A DNA stretch of 54,602 nucleotides from the NCBI GenBank assembly GCA_000434395.1, contig FR878764.1:1-54602 (forward strand), given 5' to 3'. The stretch's first letter is position 1. Every line of letters begins with the position of its first letter. This DNA comes from Clostridium sp. CAG:568. Lineage in GTDB: Bacteria > Bacillota_I > Bacilli_A > RFN20 > CAG-288. Below, in pieces: positions 8,614 through 16,737 of the stretch. Made by a program: the position numbers and the translations under genes. The notes under the pieces were generated by a model, which saw only the letters and a list, made by a program, of their open reading frames with translations, was not told the origin of the DNA and ran no database searches.

Positions 8614-9330
8614 CTATTTCACCTTCGCTGATAAATATAATTTAAGCCAATTAAACCTATTTTTTACTTTGTTTATAAAACTTGTTTTTTTCTTTGCTGA
8701 AACATTTCCAGTCCATCTTCTATATTTAATTAATTTTTTATTTAAAAAACAAATCTCATTATTTCTTTTGGCGATAAATCCTATTCTTCTATCCCAAGGC
8801 TCTTTTTGATTAAATAAAAATTTACTTCTTATTCTTATATAGAAATCTTTTTTAAAAGCAAAAAATGTTCCAAAATATGTTGTATGAATCAATTGGTGGA
8901 TCAATGAATCTTTTTGTCTAAAAGATTTAAAAAAATCATTCGATACTATCTTACCCGTCTCATCAATCACTTCGCCATTACTATAAATTACAGATATTTT
9001 ATTATTTTCTTCCAATTCTTTTGTAATTGTTTCTACGCGTCCGTCCAATGATATATCATCCGAATCACAAATTATAAAAATATCATTTTTTGCATTATCA
9101 AATAAAAAAGTCATGTTCTTATCAACACCCAAGTTTTCACTTTGATGAAATACTTTTATGTTTTTATATTTTTCACTCAAAGCATCTATGAATTCAGATG
9201 TTCCATCTGTCGAACAATCATCAGAGATTAGCAATTCATCTTCTTCGCTTAGCTGCTTTTCTATAGATTCCACAGCCTTTTCAATATATTCTTTTCTGTT
9301 ATAGCAAGCCATCAAAGCTGAAACTGTCAT
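8614..9330 (-). CDS. Family 2 glycosyltransferase
   Basis: 238 residues from the ATG at 9330; GAGG lies 9 bases upstream, making the in-frame TTG two codons earlier unlikely. Motifs: VSALMACYNRKEYIEKAVESI, LISDDCSTDGT and FIICDSDDISL (DxD). It is shorter than many GT2 enzymes and ends in a basic tail that may touch the membrane. It sits between the DUF4422 gene (12 bases upstream) and the Caps_synth-type gene (2 bases downstream), as part of one minus-strand operon. Confidence 0.87.
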   Translation of the reverse strand: MTVSALMACYNRKEYIEKAVESIEKQLSEEDELLISDDCSTDGTSEFIDALSEKYKNIKVFHQSENLGVDKNMTFLFDNAKNDIFIICDSDDISLDGRVETITKELEENNKISVIYSNGEVIDETGKIVSNDFFKSFRQKDSLIHQLIHTTYFGTFFAFKKDFYIRIRSKFLFNQKEPWDRRIGFIAKRNNEICFLNKKLIKYRRWTGNVSAKKKTSFINKVKNRFNWLKLYLSAKVK

Positions 9331-9342
9331 ATACAAAAACCT

Positions 9343-10101
9343 CTATCCTTTTATTTTCCTTTTAATAAAATTAAATATCTTCTTAAACCAGTTTTGTTTC
9401 TCCATAAAGAAATACTTTTGATTCTTCACTTTAAGTTTATTCTTATTTACATAGACATCCATCAATAATTCAGATACAAATCCAAATACTCTTCTTTCTT
9501 GACCTTCATATTTTGATAAATCTATTTCTTTTTCAAGTTTAAAAAGAATATCGAACATCCAATCACAATAAGATTTAGCAATTTCTTTTTTAGCTATAAA
9601 CATATTGAAATAATGACCTGAAGTCTTCTTCATATGTTTATCAAAGAAAGGTAAATATTCCGGATAATCTTTTTCTATTATTTCTCTAGTTTTATCTAAG
9701 GCTTCTTTATTATGTGCATGAATATAATGAGAATAATTGGATTCTATATAATAATGTCTCTTCTTAGGAAGGATAATGTCATACTTAGACAATAAACTTT
9801 CAATAGTCTCAGCTTTGATAATATTATTAAAATTCTTCTTATGCTTAAGAGAAGAATCCGCAAAATATCTTCTGTAATGAACTAAACCTATAACATCATA
9901 ATCAAAATTATAAATTCCTTCATAAAGAGCAGTTAATTCACAAAAAGAATCATTCTTTATTGATATATTCTTTCCTTGATTATCTAAATGTTCTACAAAA
10001 TGTTCAGTGTTCTTCTCTGCGTTTACTTGAACAGGAATATAAATAGGATCTTTAGGGAATTCAACGTTTTTATGAGTAGCAACAATCAATTTAATATTCA
10101 T
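9343..10101 (-). CDS. DUF4422 family polysaccharide glycosyltransferase
   Basis: 252 residues. The start IKLIVATHKN, the central ELTALYEGIYNFDYDVIGLVHYRRYF and the later DIILPKKRHY match the DUF4422 family, found in capsule clusters and regarded as glycosyltransferases. The LxHYRRYF block is diagnostic. It lies 6 bases after the flippase gene. A purine-rich AAGGAG is present but 15 bases from the ATG, so initiation may depend on coupling. The C-terminus is very basic (FKKIFNFIKRKIKG), suggesting membrane association. Confidence 0.82.
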   Translation of the reverse strand: MNIKLIVATHKNVEFPKDPIYIPVQVNAEKNTEHFVEHLDNQGKNISIKNDSFCELTALYEGIYNFDYDVIGLVHYRRYFADSSLKHKKNFNNIIKAETIESLLSKYDIILPKKRHYYIESNYSHYIHAHNKEALDKTREIIEKDYPEYLPFFDKHMKKTSGHYFNMFIAKKEIAKSYCDWMFDILFKLEKEIDLSKYEGQERRVFGFVSELLMDVYVNKNKLKVKNQKYFFMEKQNWFKKIFNFIKRKIKG

Positions 10102-10107
10102 ATGTCT

Positions 10108-11643
10108 TTATTTTTTCTCCTTTTTCTTCATTATCTTTGCTTTTACAGATATAAATTTAGATTTGATTTTAGCTAAATATTTATTAGCTAAAGGATAAGC
10201 GAACTCATCCTTAAACAGGTACAAAAACAATGAATATACTATAACACTAACTACAATCATAAGGACCATGGCTTTATTTGCAGATATGAATTTAGTTAAT
10301 ACTTTATTTCCAAGCAAATAAACAACAGCCATAATCAAAGATGCATCCAATGGTTTTATCATTGTTTTCATTACTTTCTTAAAGTCGATATAAAGATGTG
10401 AGTAATAAGTAAAAACTATAGCGACAAAAGCTTCAGTAAATAACACAGCATATGCAATTCCATCATTTCCAATGAACTTTACTAATAAATAAACAACAAT
10501 AATATTTAATATTCCAGCACATAAATAAATTGCATTGGATAATTTCATCTTTCCTTTTGGAACAATATAACTGTAGTTGATAATAGAACTAAAGGCAATG
10601 AAAGGAAGCGATAAAGCTAATATATCCATCATCAATACAGCATTAGATCCATCAGAGCCAAAATATAATGGCATAAACACGTCAGCTACACATATTATTC
10701 CTAACACACAAGGCAAAGTGATGTCCATGATCACATTGAAAGTTTTATAAATTAAATTCTTTGCCTCCTCATCTTTCCCTTGTGAAATCAAAAAGGACAT
10801 TCTAGAAAAAATAACAGGAATAATAGCGTAATTAATAGATGTTACTACATCCTTAATTTTAGAAGCTGAGCTAAAATATCCTACTACACTATCGCCTTTC
10901 ATCAATCCCAAAATAGTTGAATCCATAGTCGTATAAAGGCTAATAGCTAAAGCAGATATAAAGAATAATGTGGCATTCTTTACATCCATACCCATCATCT
11001 TAATATTAAAAGTTGGTTTCTTAATATATTTGCGTAAAGGAAGGAACATTATCAAGCTCGATAATACTGCACATCCACACATTATTCCAACATAAGTCAA
11101 ATAATCATCAGGTGATTTTACCAAGCAAAAAATAAGAATTAAATTTATTACTTTTATTATTGCTGATCTTATTGCAATAGCTTTGAAATTTTCAATTCCT
11201 TGATAAAAGAAACTGACGTCGAGCATTGTCGACAATATATTCAATGCGAATATAACATACGCAATATCATTAGATGAATCGCCAAATACATGGCAGAAAA
11301 CCATAATGAAATAAACTATAAGACATCCAACACCGAGGAATTGCTTAGAGAAGAAAACACTCCAAAATCTTCTATTCAATTCATCTGGATTTTTAGTTGC
11401 GGTAGAGATTCTTTTCGTACCATAATCCGCAAATCCAAATGCTGCTACTAAAGTGAAATAATTGACATATGCATTTTGATATGTGAACGATCCAACCCCA
11501 CTAAATGTCAAGACTCTATATACATATGGAGAAAGAATTAAAGGTATTAAATAAGTTAATAATTTAATTGTAATATTAAAAATAGAGCTTTTTTTAAGAC
11601 TATCTCTTTTTATCTCTTTTTGTTGTTCTACTTTATTTTCCAT
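10108..11643 (-). CDS. Wzx-type polysaccharide flippase
   Basis: 511 residues with about 14 hydrophobic helices and a basic C-terminal tail (KAKIMKKKEKK), the size and topology of MOP-superfamily Wzx exporters. SGVGSFTYQNAYVNYFTLVAAFGFADYGTKRIS near the N-terminus is characteristic. It moves undecaprenyl-linked repeat units to the outer face for the Wzy polymerase. It is the first gene of the minus-strand cluster; AAGG precedes the ATG. No priming phosphotransferase or Wzz chain-length regulator is visible, so the pathway is only partly encoded here. Confidence 0.9.
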   Translation of the reverse strand: MENKVEQQKEIKRDSLKKSSIFNITIKLLTYLIPLILSPYVYRVLTFSGVGSFTYQNAYVNYFTLVAAFGFADYGTKRISTATKNPDELNRRFWSVFFSKQFLGVGCLIVYFIMVFCHVFGDSSNDIAYVIFALNILSTMLDVSFFYQGIENFKAIAIRSAIIKVINLILIFCLVKSPDDYLTYVGIMCGCAVLSSLIMFLPLRKYIKKPTFNIKMMGMDVKNATLFFISALAISLYTTMDSTILGLMKGDSVVGYFSSASKIKDVVTSINYAIIPVIFSRMSFLISQGKDEEAKNLIYKTFNVIMDITLPCVLGIICVADVFMPLYFGSDGSNAVLMMDILALSLPFIAFSSIINYSYIVPKGKMKLSNAIYLCAGILNIIVVYLLVKFIGNDGIAYAVLFTEAFVAIVFTYYSHLYIDFKKVMKTMIKPLDASLIMAVVYLLGNKVLTKFISANKAMVLMIVVSVIVYSLFLYLFKDEFAYPLANKYLAKIKSKFISVKAKIMKKKEKK

Positions 11644-11725
11644 TAAAAAACCTTATCTAATATATCCAACTTTTCTATTATAGATTACTTTAATCTTATT
11701 TTATAGCCATAGGAACCATTTACCA

Positions 11726-11761
11726 AAGCATAACAAAAATAAAGCTTTTTTATTAATGCTT
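11726..11761. repeat. Imperfect inverted repeat upstream of the flippase gene
   Basis: AAGCAT at 11726-11731 pairs with ATGCTT at 11756-11761, with an AT-rich inner stem. It lies between the flippase start and the small peptide gene. It lacks a trailing U run, so it is more likely a structured leader or chance AT pairing than a terminator. Confidence 0.35.
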
Positions 11762-11779
11762 AATTAAATATGTCTCAAA

Positions 11780-11807
11780 ATCCACATTAGTTTTATCTTA
11801 TGTGGAT
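11780..11807 (-). terminator. Weak hairpin after the small peptide gene
   Basis: Perfect 8-bp stem (ATCCACAT at 11780-11787, ATGTGGAT at 11800-11807). On the minus strand it is followed by TTTTG and sits about 24 bases after the stop of the 24-residue frame. The stem is AT-rich and the U run short, so termination would be leaky and readthrough into the flippase operon is possible. Confidence 0.4.
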
Positions 11808-11830
11808 GAAAGCTAAAAAATAAAGTTAAA

Positions 11831-11905
11831 TTATCTACCAAAGCCAAATAATAAGCTTAATAACATCATCAACAATTCAAATAAATTAAAATGTGTTTGT
11901 TGCAT
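11831..11905 (-). CDS. Small hydrophobic peptide, 24 residues
   Basis: A 24-codon frame beginning MQQTHFNLFELL and ending LSLLFGFGR. It is almost wholly hydrophobic after residue 6 with one terminal Arg, so it could form a single membrane helix. It has unusually complete expression signals for its size: AGAGGA 7 bases before the ATG and a promoter upstream with an extended -10 (11936-11965), giving a leader of roughly 24 bases. I do not recognise a family. Small membrane peptides of this kind include type I toxins, regulators of membrane complexes and signalling peptides; nothing here decides between them. Length alone makes it uncertain, but the signals argue for a real gene. Confidence 0.5.
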   Translation of the reverse strand: MQQTHFNLFELLMMLLSLLFGFGR

Positions 11906-11927
11906 AATAATTCCTCTTTTCTCTATA

Positions 11928-12020
11928 TCAGTTTAATTTTAGCACTGTTTTGATATATTCGACAATAAAATCTTCAGATGCAATGACACGATGTGGTCTT
12001 ACATAGACAATTCCAACCAT
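11928..12020 (-). CDS. Possible 30-residue frame or 3' gene remnant
   Basis: The minus-strand frame ending at 11928 is open back to about 12089 and reads like protein (WTYKMVGIVYVRPHRVIASE, ending EYIKTVLKLN). The first ATG is at 12020, with GGATGG too far upstream to be a good ribosome site. The promoter of the downstream small peptide lies inside its 3' end. It may be the tail of a lost gene or a real short gene; I recognise no family. Confidence 0.25.
   Translation of the reverse strand: MVGIVYVRPHRVIASEDFIVEYIKTVLKLN
11936..11965 (-). promoter_or_regulatory. Putative promoter of the small peptide gene
   Basis: On the minus strand: TTGTCG (-35, 11965-11960), an 18-base spacer, then TGCTAAAAT, an extended -10 with TAAAAT at 11941-11936. 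Predicted start of transcription is near 11929, about 24 bases before the ATG. Position and spacing fit a housekeeping sigma factor. Confidence 0.5.
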
Positions 12021-12118
12021 TTTATATGTCCATCCATTTTTGTTTCTTAACCAACTATCTTTAACCTTTGATTCTAATAATCTATAATTTTAGATTGCAC
12101 AAAGGAGGTCATTCATTT

Positions 12119-13720
12119 ATGGCCAATAATAAAAAGTATTTCTATATTACAACACCTATTTACTATGCTTCTGGCACATTGCATATAGGTCATGCTTATT
12201 CAAACTGCATTGCTGATAGTATTGCCAGATATGAAAGAATGACGGGTAAAGAAGTTAGATTCTTAACTGGATCAGATGAACACGGACAAAAAATTGAGGA
12301 GAAAGCAAAAGCTTTAAACGAAACTCCTCAGCAATTTGTCGATGATACCGTCAAAGGCTTCAAAGAGACATGGAAACTATTAGATATAACTTACGATGAT
12401 TTCATCCGTACAACTGATGAAAGACATGTAAAAGTTGTTAAAAAAGTCTTCACCCGACTATTAAATCAAGGCGATATATATCTAGGTCAATACAGTGGAT
12501 GGTACTGTACACCCTGTGAATCTTTCTATACTCAAACTCAATTGATTCAGCCTGGAAATCTTTGTCCTTCTTGTAAGAGACCTTGTCATCAGGAAACTGA
12601 GGAAGCTTACTTCCTCAACTGTAAGAAGTATACAAATCAACTTCTTCAATTCTATAAAGATCATCCTGAATTTTCCACTGAAAATAGAATCAATGAGATG
12701 ATCAATACATTCATCAAACCTGGATTGGATGATTTATGCATTACTAGAACATCATTTAATTGGGGAATCCCTACAAATGAGAATCCCAAACATGTCATCT
12801 ATGTTTGGATTGATGCTTTGTTGAACTATGTGTCTGCTTTAGGTTATTTATCTGAAGATGATACTTTATTCAATGAATATTGGGGACCTGACAGTGAGAT
12901 TGTTCAACTTCTCGGAGCAGATATAACTCGTTTCCATTTAATCTACTGGCCTATTTTGTTATTTGCTTTGAAATTGCGTTGCCCTGATAGAATGCTCGCA
13001 CACGGATTGCTCTTAACACATGGTGGTATAAAACTTTCTAAATCATTCCACAACGCTGTAGAGCCTAAAGTATTGGTAGATATATATGGATTAGATGCAT
13101 TCCGTTGGTACATGGTAAGAGGAGTTAAATTTGGTGAGCAAGGTCAATTCACCCCAACCTTATTTGTTAATTTAACAAACACCGATTTAGCAAATGGATA
13201 TGGAAATTTAGTCAACAGAACAATCAATATGATTAAGAAATATGATGATTGTGTTGTTCCCTCTTATGCTGATCCTATTTTAGATTTCACAAAGAAGCTT
13301 TATTCTGATGTAGCTGTATATATAAAACAATACAACGATGCATGGGATAATTTCGATGTCACTGCAGCATCAGGTGCTGCAATGTCCATAGTCAACGCAG
13401 CTAATAAATATGTCGATGATGCAGCTCCTTGGAATTTATCCAAAGAAGGAAAGACGGCCGAAATCGACGAAGTCATGCACGCTTTGACTTATTGTATTCG
13501 TGTAGCTTCTATCACATTGAAGCCCTTCTTAGTGACTAAAGCTGATATGGCCTTAGATGAATTAAACGTTCCTGAAGATCAACGTCAATTAAATACAATC
13601 AACGATTACAAGACTTTTGGAAATATTAAGACAAATGATCCCATTCCTCTCTTCCCTAGATTGAAGAAAGATGAAGAAATCAAATGGTTGGAAGATTTGT
13701 TTGCTATAAAAGAAAAATAA
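12119..13720 (+). CDS. metG: Methionyl-tRNA synthetase
   Basis: 533 residues from the ATG at 12119, which follows AAAGGAGGT at 12101-12109; an in-frame TTG at 12068 is rejected. Class I synthetase charging tRNA-Met. HIGH is at residues 22-25 and a KMSKS variant (KLSKS) at 305-309. Zinc-knuckle cysteines CTPC lie near residue 130 and LCPSC near 157. WIDALLNYVSALGY and the catalytic core are intact. It ends after the anticodon-binding helical domain and lacks the C-terminal EMAP/Arc1p-like tRNA-binding domain of longer bacterial forms. It is apparently monocistronic, with a strong terminator after it. No T-box leader was recognised upstream. Confidence 0.96.
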   Translation: MANNKKYFYITTPIYYASGTLHIGHAYSNCIADSIARYERMTGKEVRFLTGSDEHGQKIEEKAKALNETPQQFVDDTVKGFKETWKLLDITYDDFIRTTDERHVKVVKKVFTRLLNQGDIYLGQYSGWYCTPCESFYTQTQLIQPGNLCPSCKRPCHQETEEAYFLNCKKYTNQLLQFYKDHPEFSTENRINEMINTFIKPGLDDLCITRTSFNWGIPTNENPKHVIYVWIDALLNYVSALGYLSEDDTLFNEYWGPDSEIVQLLGADITRFHLIYWPILLFALKLRCPDRMLAHGLLLTHGGIKLSKSFHNAVEPKVLVDIYGLDAFRWYMVRGVKFGEQGQFTPTLFVNLTNTDLANGYGNLVNRTINMIKKYDDCVVPSYADPILDFTKKLYSDVAVYIKQYNDAWDNFDVTAASGAAMSIVNAANKYVDDAAPWNLSKEGKTAEIDEVMHALTYCIRVASITLKPFLVTKADMALDELNVPEDQRQLNTINDYKTFGNIKTNDPIPLFPRLKKDEEIKWLEDLFAIKEK

Positions 13721-13747
13721 TCTATTTAGTTTTTAAATGATTGAAGA

Positions 13748-13779
13748 CAAGAGTGATAATTTCACTCTTGTTTTTATTT
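13748..13779 (+). terminator. metG terminator
   Basis: 9-bp stem (CAAGAGTGA at 13748-13756, TCACTCTTG at 13762-13770), 5-base loop, then TTTTTATTT. Classic intrinsic terminator 27 bases after the metG stop. Confidence 0.9.
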
Positions 13780-13838
13780 ATGAATACCTATACATAAATA
13801 AGATATAAACAAAATTGGCTTTGTATATAATTGGGTAT

Positions 13839-15743
13839 ATGAGAACTAGAATAGACTTAAATAAAGAATGGATATTCATTGCTGATAATAAGCAAATCGA
13901 TGTAAATATTCCTCATACATGGAATGCTCAAGGATCTAGTTTAGTTAAATACAAAGGATCTGCCACTTACATAAAGAAATTTAATAAACCCATAGAACTC
14001 AAAGACAAATGTATTTATCTAATTTTTGATGGCGTTAACTCTGTATGTGATGTGATATTAAATGGGATGCAAATAGGATATCACGAAGGTGGATATTCTA
14101 GGTTTATAATCGATATTACAAATCAGATACAGGAATCGAACACTTTAATAGTTAAGGTATCAAATAAAACAACGGATTATATTTATCCAACAACCGCCGA
14201 TTTCACTTTCTATGGAGGAATTTATAGAAACGTATATTTAGAAATATGTGATAAACATCATTTAAAATTTAATTCATACTCTTCCTCTCCTTTAAAATGC
14301 ACAACTTCTTATGCAAATAACATCGGTCACTTAAATGTTTGCTATACACCAGCATTCAAAGATGATGAAGTAAAGATTCAAATTGTCAATAAAGATGGAC
14401 TAACAATTAAAGAAGGATATAACAAAGATTTTGAAATTAACAATCCTATATTATGGAATGGAATTGAAAATCCATATCTATATAAAGTCAAAGCTTCTTT
14501 GTATCACGGTAACACATTATGTGATGAGGTGATTGAAAATATCGGATTTCGGTCTTTTAAAGTAGATCCTATCAATGGATTCTTTCTAAACGACAAGCCT
14601 TATCCTCTGCGTGGAGTATCAAAACATCAGGATAGAAAAGATAAAGGAAACGCCATTTCATATGATGATATGGAAGAAGACTTAGAATTAATAAAAGAAA
14701 TAGGGGCTAATTGTATTAGATTAGCACATTACCAACACGATCAACATATTTATGATTTATGCGATAAATATGGAATTATTATTTGGACTGAGATTCCATA
14801 CATTTCAAAGCACTCAAACAATGGATTTAATAATATCAAACAACAACTTCAAGAATTAATTCTTCAAAATTATAATCACCCTTCAATTTTCTTTTGGGGT
14901 CTTTCTAATGAGATTACAATGTTCAAAAAAGAATTTAACAAGAACACTATAGAAGAACATAAAGAGCTAAATAAAATAGCTCATTATTTAGACCCAAATA
15001 GAATGACCACCATAGCTTGTTATTCGGCTATGCTAATAAACAACAAAATTGCTCATATAACTGATTTAGCCAGTTACAACCTTTATTGTGGATGGTACAT
15101 TCCTTTTACACATCTAACTTCATTTATCTTAGACTTATGGCATTTGTTTTATCCTAAAAGTCCAATAGGCTTAAGTGAATACGGAGCTGAGGGAATGATA
15201 AACCTTCATTCATCTCACCCAAAAAGATTTGATGACACTGAAGAATATCAATGTATTTATCACGAAAAAATGCTTAAGGATATAACTAAAAGGAAATACA
15301 TCTGGTCTACATTTGTTTGGAATATGTTTGATTTTGCTAGTGAAGGAAGAAATACAGGTGGAGAAGAAGGAATCAATCACAAAGGATTAATAACATTCGA
15401 TAGAAAGATAAAGAAAGACTCTTTTTATCTTTATAAAGCATATTGGAGCAAAGAACCATTTATACATATTTGTTCAAAAAGATATATAAATAGAAAAGAA
15501 AGAAAGACCTTGATTAAAATCTATTCCAACTTAAATAAGTTGATGATTTATAAGAATGATAAATATATAAAAACAATAAAAGGAAACAAAGTTTTCAAAT
15601 TTAAATTGAAGTTAGATACAATCAATAACATCACAGTCAAAAGCGGTAGTATAGAAGACTCTATAACGATCAACAAAGTAAACAAGAAAGACAAATCTTA
15701 TATCTTAAAAAAGAAATCGAACAATAAAAGTTGGCAAAAATAA
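13839..15743 (+). CDS. GH2 family glycosidase (beta-galactosidase/beta-glucuronidase-like)
   Basis: 634 residues if the ATG at 13839 is used; an in-frame TTG at 13815 is possible and neither has a strong ribosome site. GH2 layout: N-terminal sugar-binding jelly roll (NIPHTWNAQGSSL, YYGGIYRNVYLE-like segment), short Ig-like domain, then a TIM barrel. FFWGLSNEI carries the acid/base Glu (residue 358) and GLSEYGAEG the nucleophile (residue 447). LRGVSKHQDR matches the family's HxD/E-type start of the barrel. No signal peptide is seen, so it probably acts on imported glycosides in the cytoplasm. The Lys-rich C-terminus (about residues 540-634) is extra. Substrate is not decided. Confidence 0.87.
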   Translation: MRTRIDLNKEWIFIADNKQIDVNIPHTWNAQGSSLVKYKGSATYIKKFNKPIELKDKCIYLIFDGVNSVCDVILNGMQIGYHEGGYSRFIIDITNQIQESNTLIVKVSNKTTDYIYPTTADFTFYGGIYRNVYLEICDKHHLKFNSYSSSPLKCTTSYANNIGHLNVCYTPAFKDDEVKIQIVNKDGLTIKEGYNKDFEINNPILWNGIENPYLYKVKASLYHGNTLCDEVIENIGFRSFKVDPINGFFLNDKPYPLRGVSKHQDRKDKGNAISYDDMEEDLELIKEIGANCIRLAHYQHDQHIYDLCDKYGIIIWTEIPYISKHSNNGFNNIKQQLQELILQNYNHPSIFFWGLSNEITMFKKEFNKNTIEEHKELNKIAHYLDPNRMTTIACYSAMLINNKIAHITDLASYNLYCGWYIPFTHLTSFILDLWHLFYPKSPIGLSEYGAEGMINLHSSHPKRFDDTEEYQCIYHEKMLKDITKRKYIWSTFVWNMFDFASEGRNTGGEEGINHKGLITFDRKIKKDSFYLYKAYWSKEPFIHICSKRYINRKERKTLIKIYSNLNKLMIYKNDKYIKTIKGNKVFKFKLKLDTINNITVKSGSIEDSITINKVNKKDKSYILKKKSNNKSWQK

Positions 15744-15879
15744 ATCGTCACATTGATATCGATTAATACTTTTTAAATATTTGCTTTGTTATAAAAAAGT
15801 TTATAAAAAAGTTTTTTAATAGCATCGATAAATGAGGCTTAAAAATATTTGTTGGAAGAGAAAATTTACAAATCCAAAT

Positions 15880-16737
15880 TTATTTGACTTCTTGTATCAA
15901 CTTATAGACTTCATTTTTCTTTATATCTGTTTGTTTAGATATTAATTTAGCGGCTAAAGAAGGACTTATTCCATTTTCTTTATATAAAGACCACAAAGAT
16001 AAGATTCTTTCTCTGTTCTCATCTTTATCTTCTTTATATCCTTCTACAACAATAATGCATTCACCTCTAATAGATTTAGGATCTATTTGATCAACTTCAT
16101 CAAGTGTTCCTCTGATGGCTTCTTCATGTTCTTTAGTCAATTCTCTCAAGACTGCAAAGTGTCTGTTTCCTAAAACTTTATTCATCTCTTTTAAAGTATC
16201 TATCAATCTAACTGGAGATTCATAAATGATGAGTGTCGGCTTATCATGTTTTATTGCCTTTAATTGTCCATCCATAGTCTCTTTCTTAGGCGATAAGAAC
16301 CCATAGAAAGTAAAATCAGCCGTATCTAATCCAGACATGACCAAAGCAACAATAGAAGCTGTAGCGCCAGGCAAAGATGTGACTGTAATCCCAGCGTCCA
16401 TACATTCCTTAGCAAATACAGAACCAGGATCTGAGACACCAGGTGCACCGGCATCAGAGCAAAAAGCAACTTTTAATCCTTGCTCCAAAATATCTTGAAT
16501 AATAGTTTTGGATTTCTTTGCTTCGACTTGAGAATATAAGCTTTCGAGTCTCTTGGGCTTTATTCCTAATCTAGATAAAAGAGCTCCTGTTGTTCTAGTA
16601 TCTTCACAGCAGATTAAATCAGCTTCTTTAAAAACTTCGATTGCTCTCAATGTTATATCTTTATCATTTCCAATAGGAACTGGAACCATATAAACTATTG
16701 CGCCTATATGGTCTTCATAAGATTTAATTCTTTGCAT
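15880..16737 (-). CDS. rsmI: 16S rRNA (cytidine-1402 2'-O)-methyltransferase
   Basis: 285 residues. SAM-dependent tetrapyrrole-methylase-fold enzyme that modifies C1402 in the ribosomal P site. Motifs: VPVPIGNDKDITLRA, CEDTRTTGALL, SDAGAPGVSDPG and SLPGATASIVAL, all typical of RsmI (YraL). The 3' end of ricT supplies AAGGA 8 bases before its ATG and the two genes overlap by 14 bases, so translation is coupled. It is the last gene of the leftward replication operon. Confidence 0.95.
   Translation of the reverse strand: MQRIKSYEDHIGAIVYMVPVPIGNDKDITLRAIEVFKEADLICCEDTRTTGALLSRLGIKPKRLESLYSQVEAKKSKTIIQDILEQGLKVAFCSDAGAPGVSDPGSVFAKECMDAGITVTSLPGATASIVALVMSGLDTADFTFYGFLSPKKETMDGQLKAIKHDKPTLIIYESPVRLIDTLKEMNKVLGNRHFAVLRELTKEHEEAIRGTLDEVDQIDPKSIRGECIIVVEGYKEDKDENRERILSLWSLYKENGISPSLAAKLISKQTDIKKNEVYKLIQEVK

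Noticed and set aside
11941..12118. T-box leader before metG
   Set aside because: I found no T-box consensus core and no terminator/antiterminator pair in this stretch.
12482..12664. Minus-strand frame inside metG
   Set aside because: Shadow of the synthetase; no expression signals.
15744..15879. Terminator between the convergent GH2 gene and rsmI
   Set aside because: A and T runs are present but no stem of useful length.
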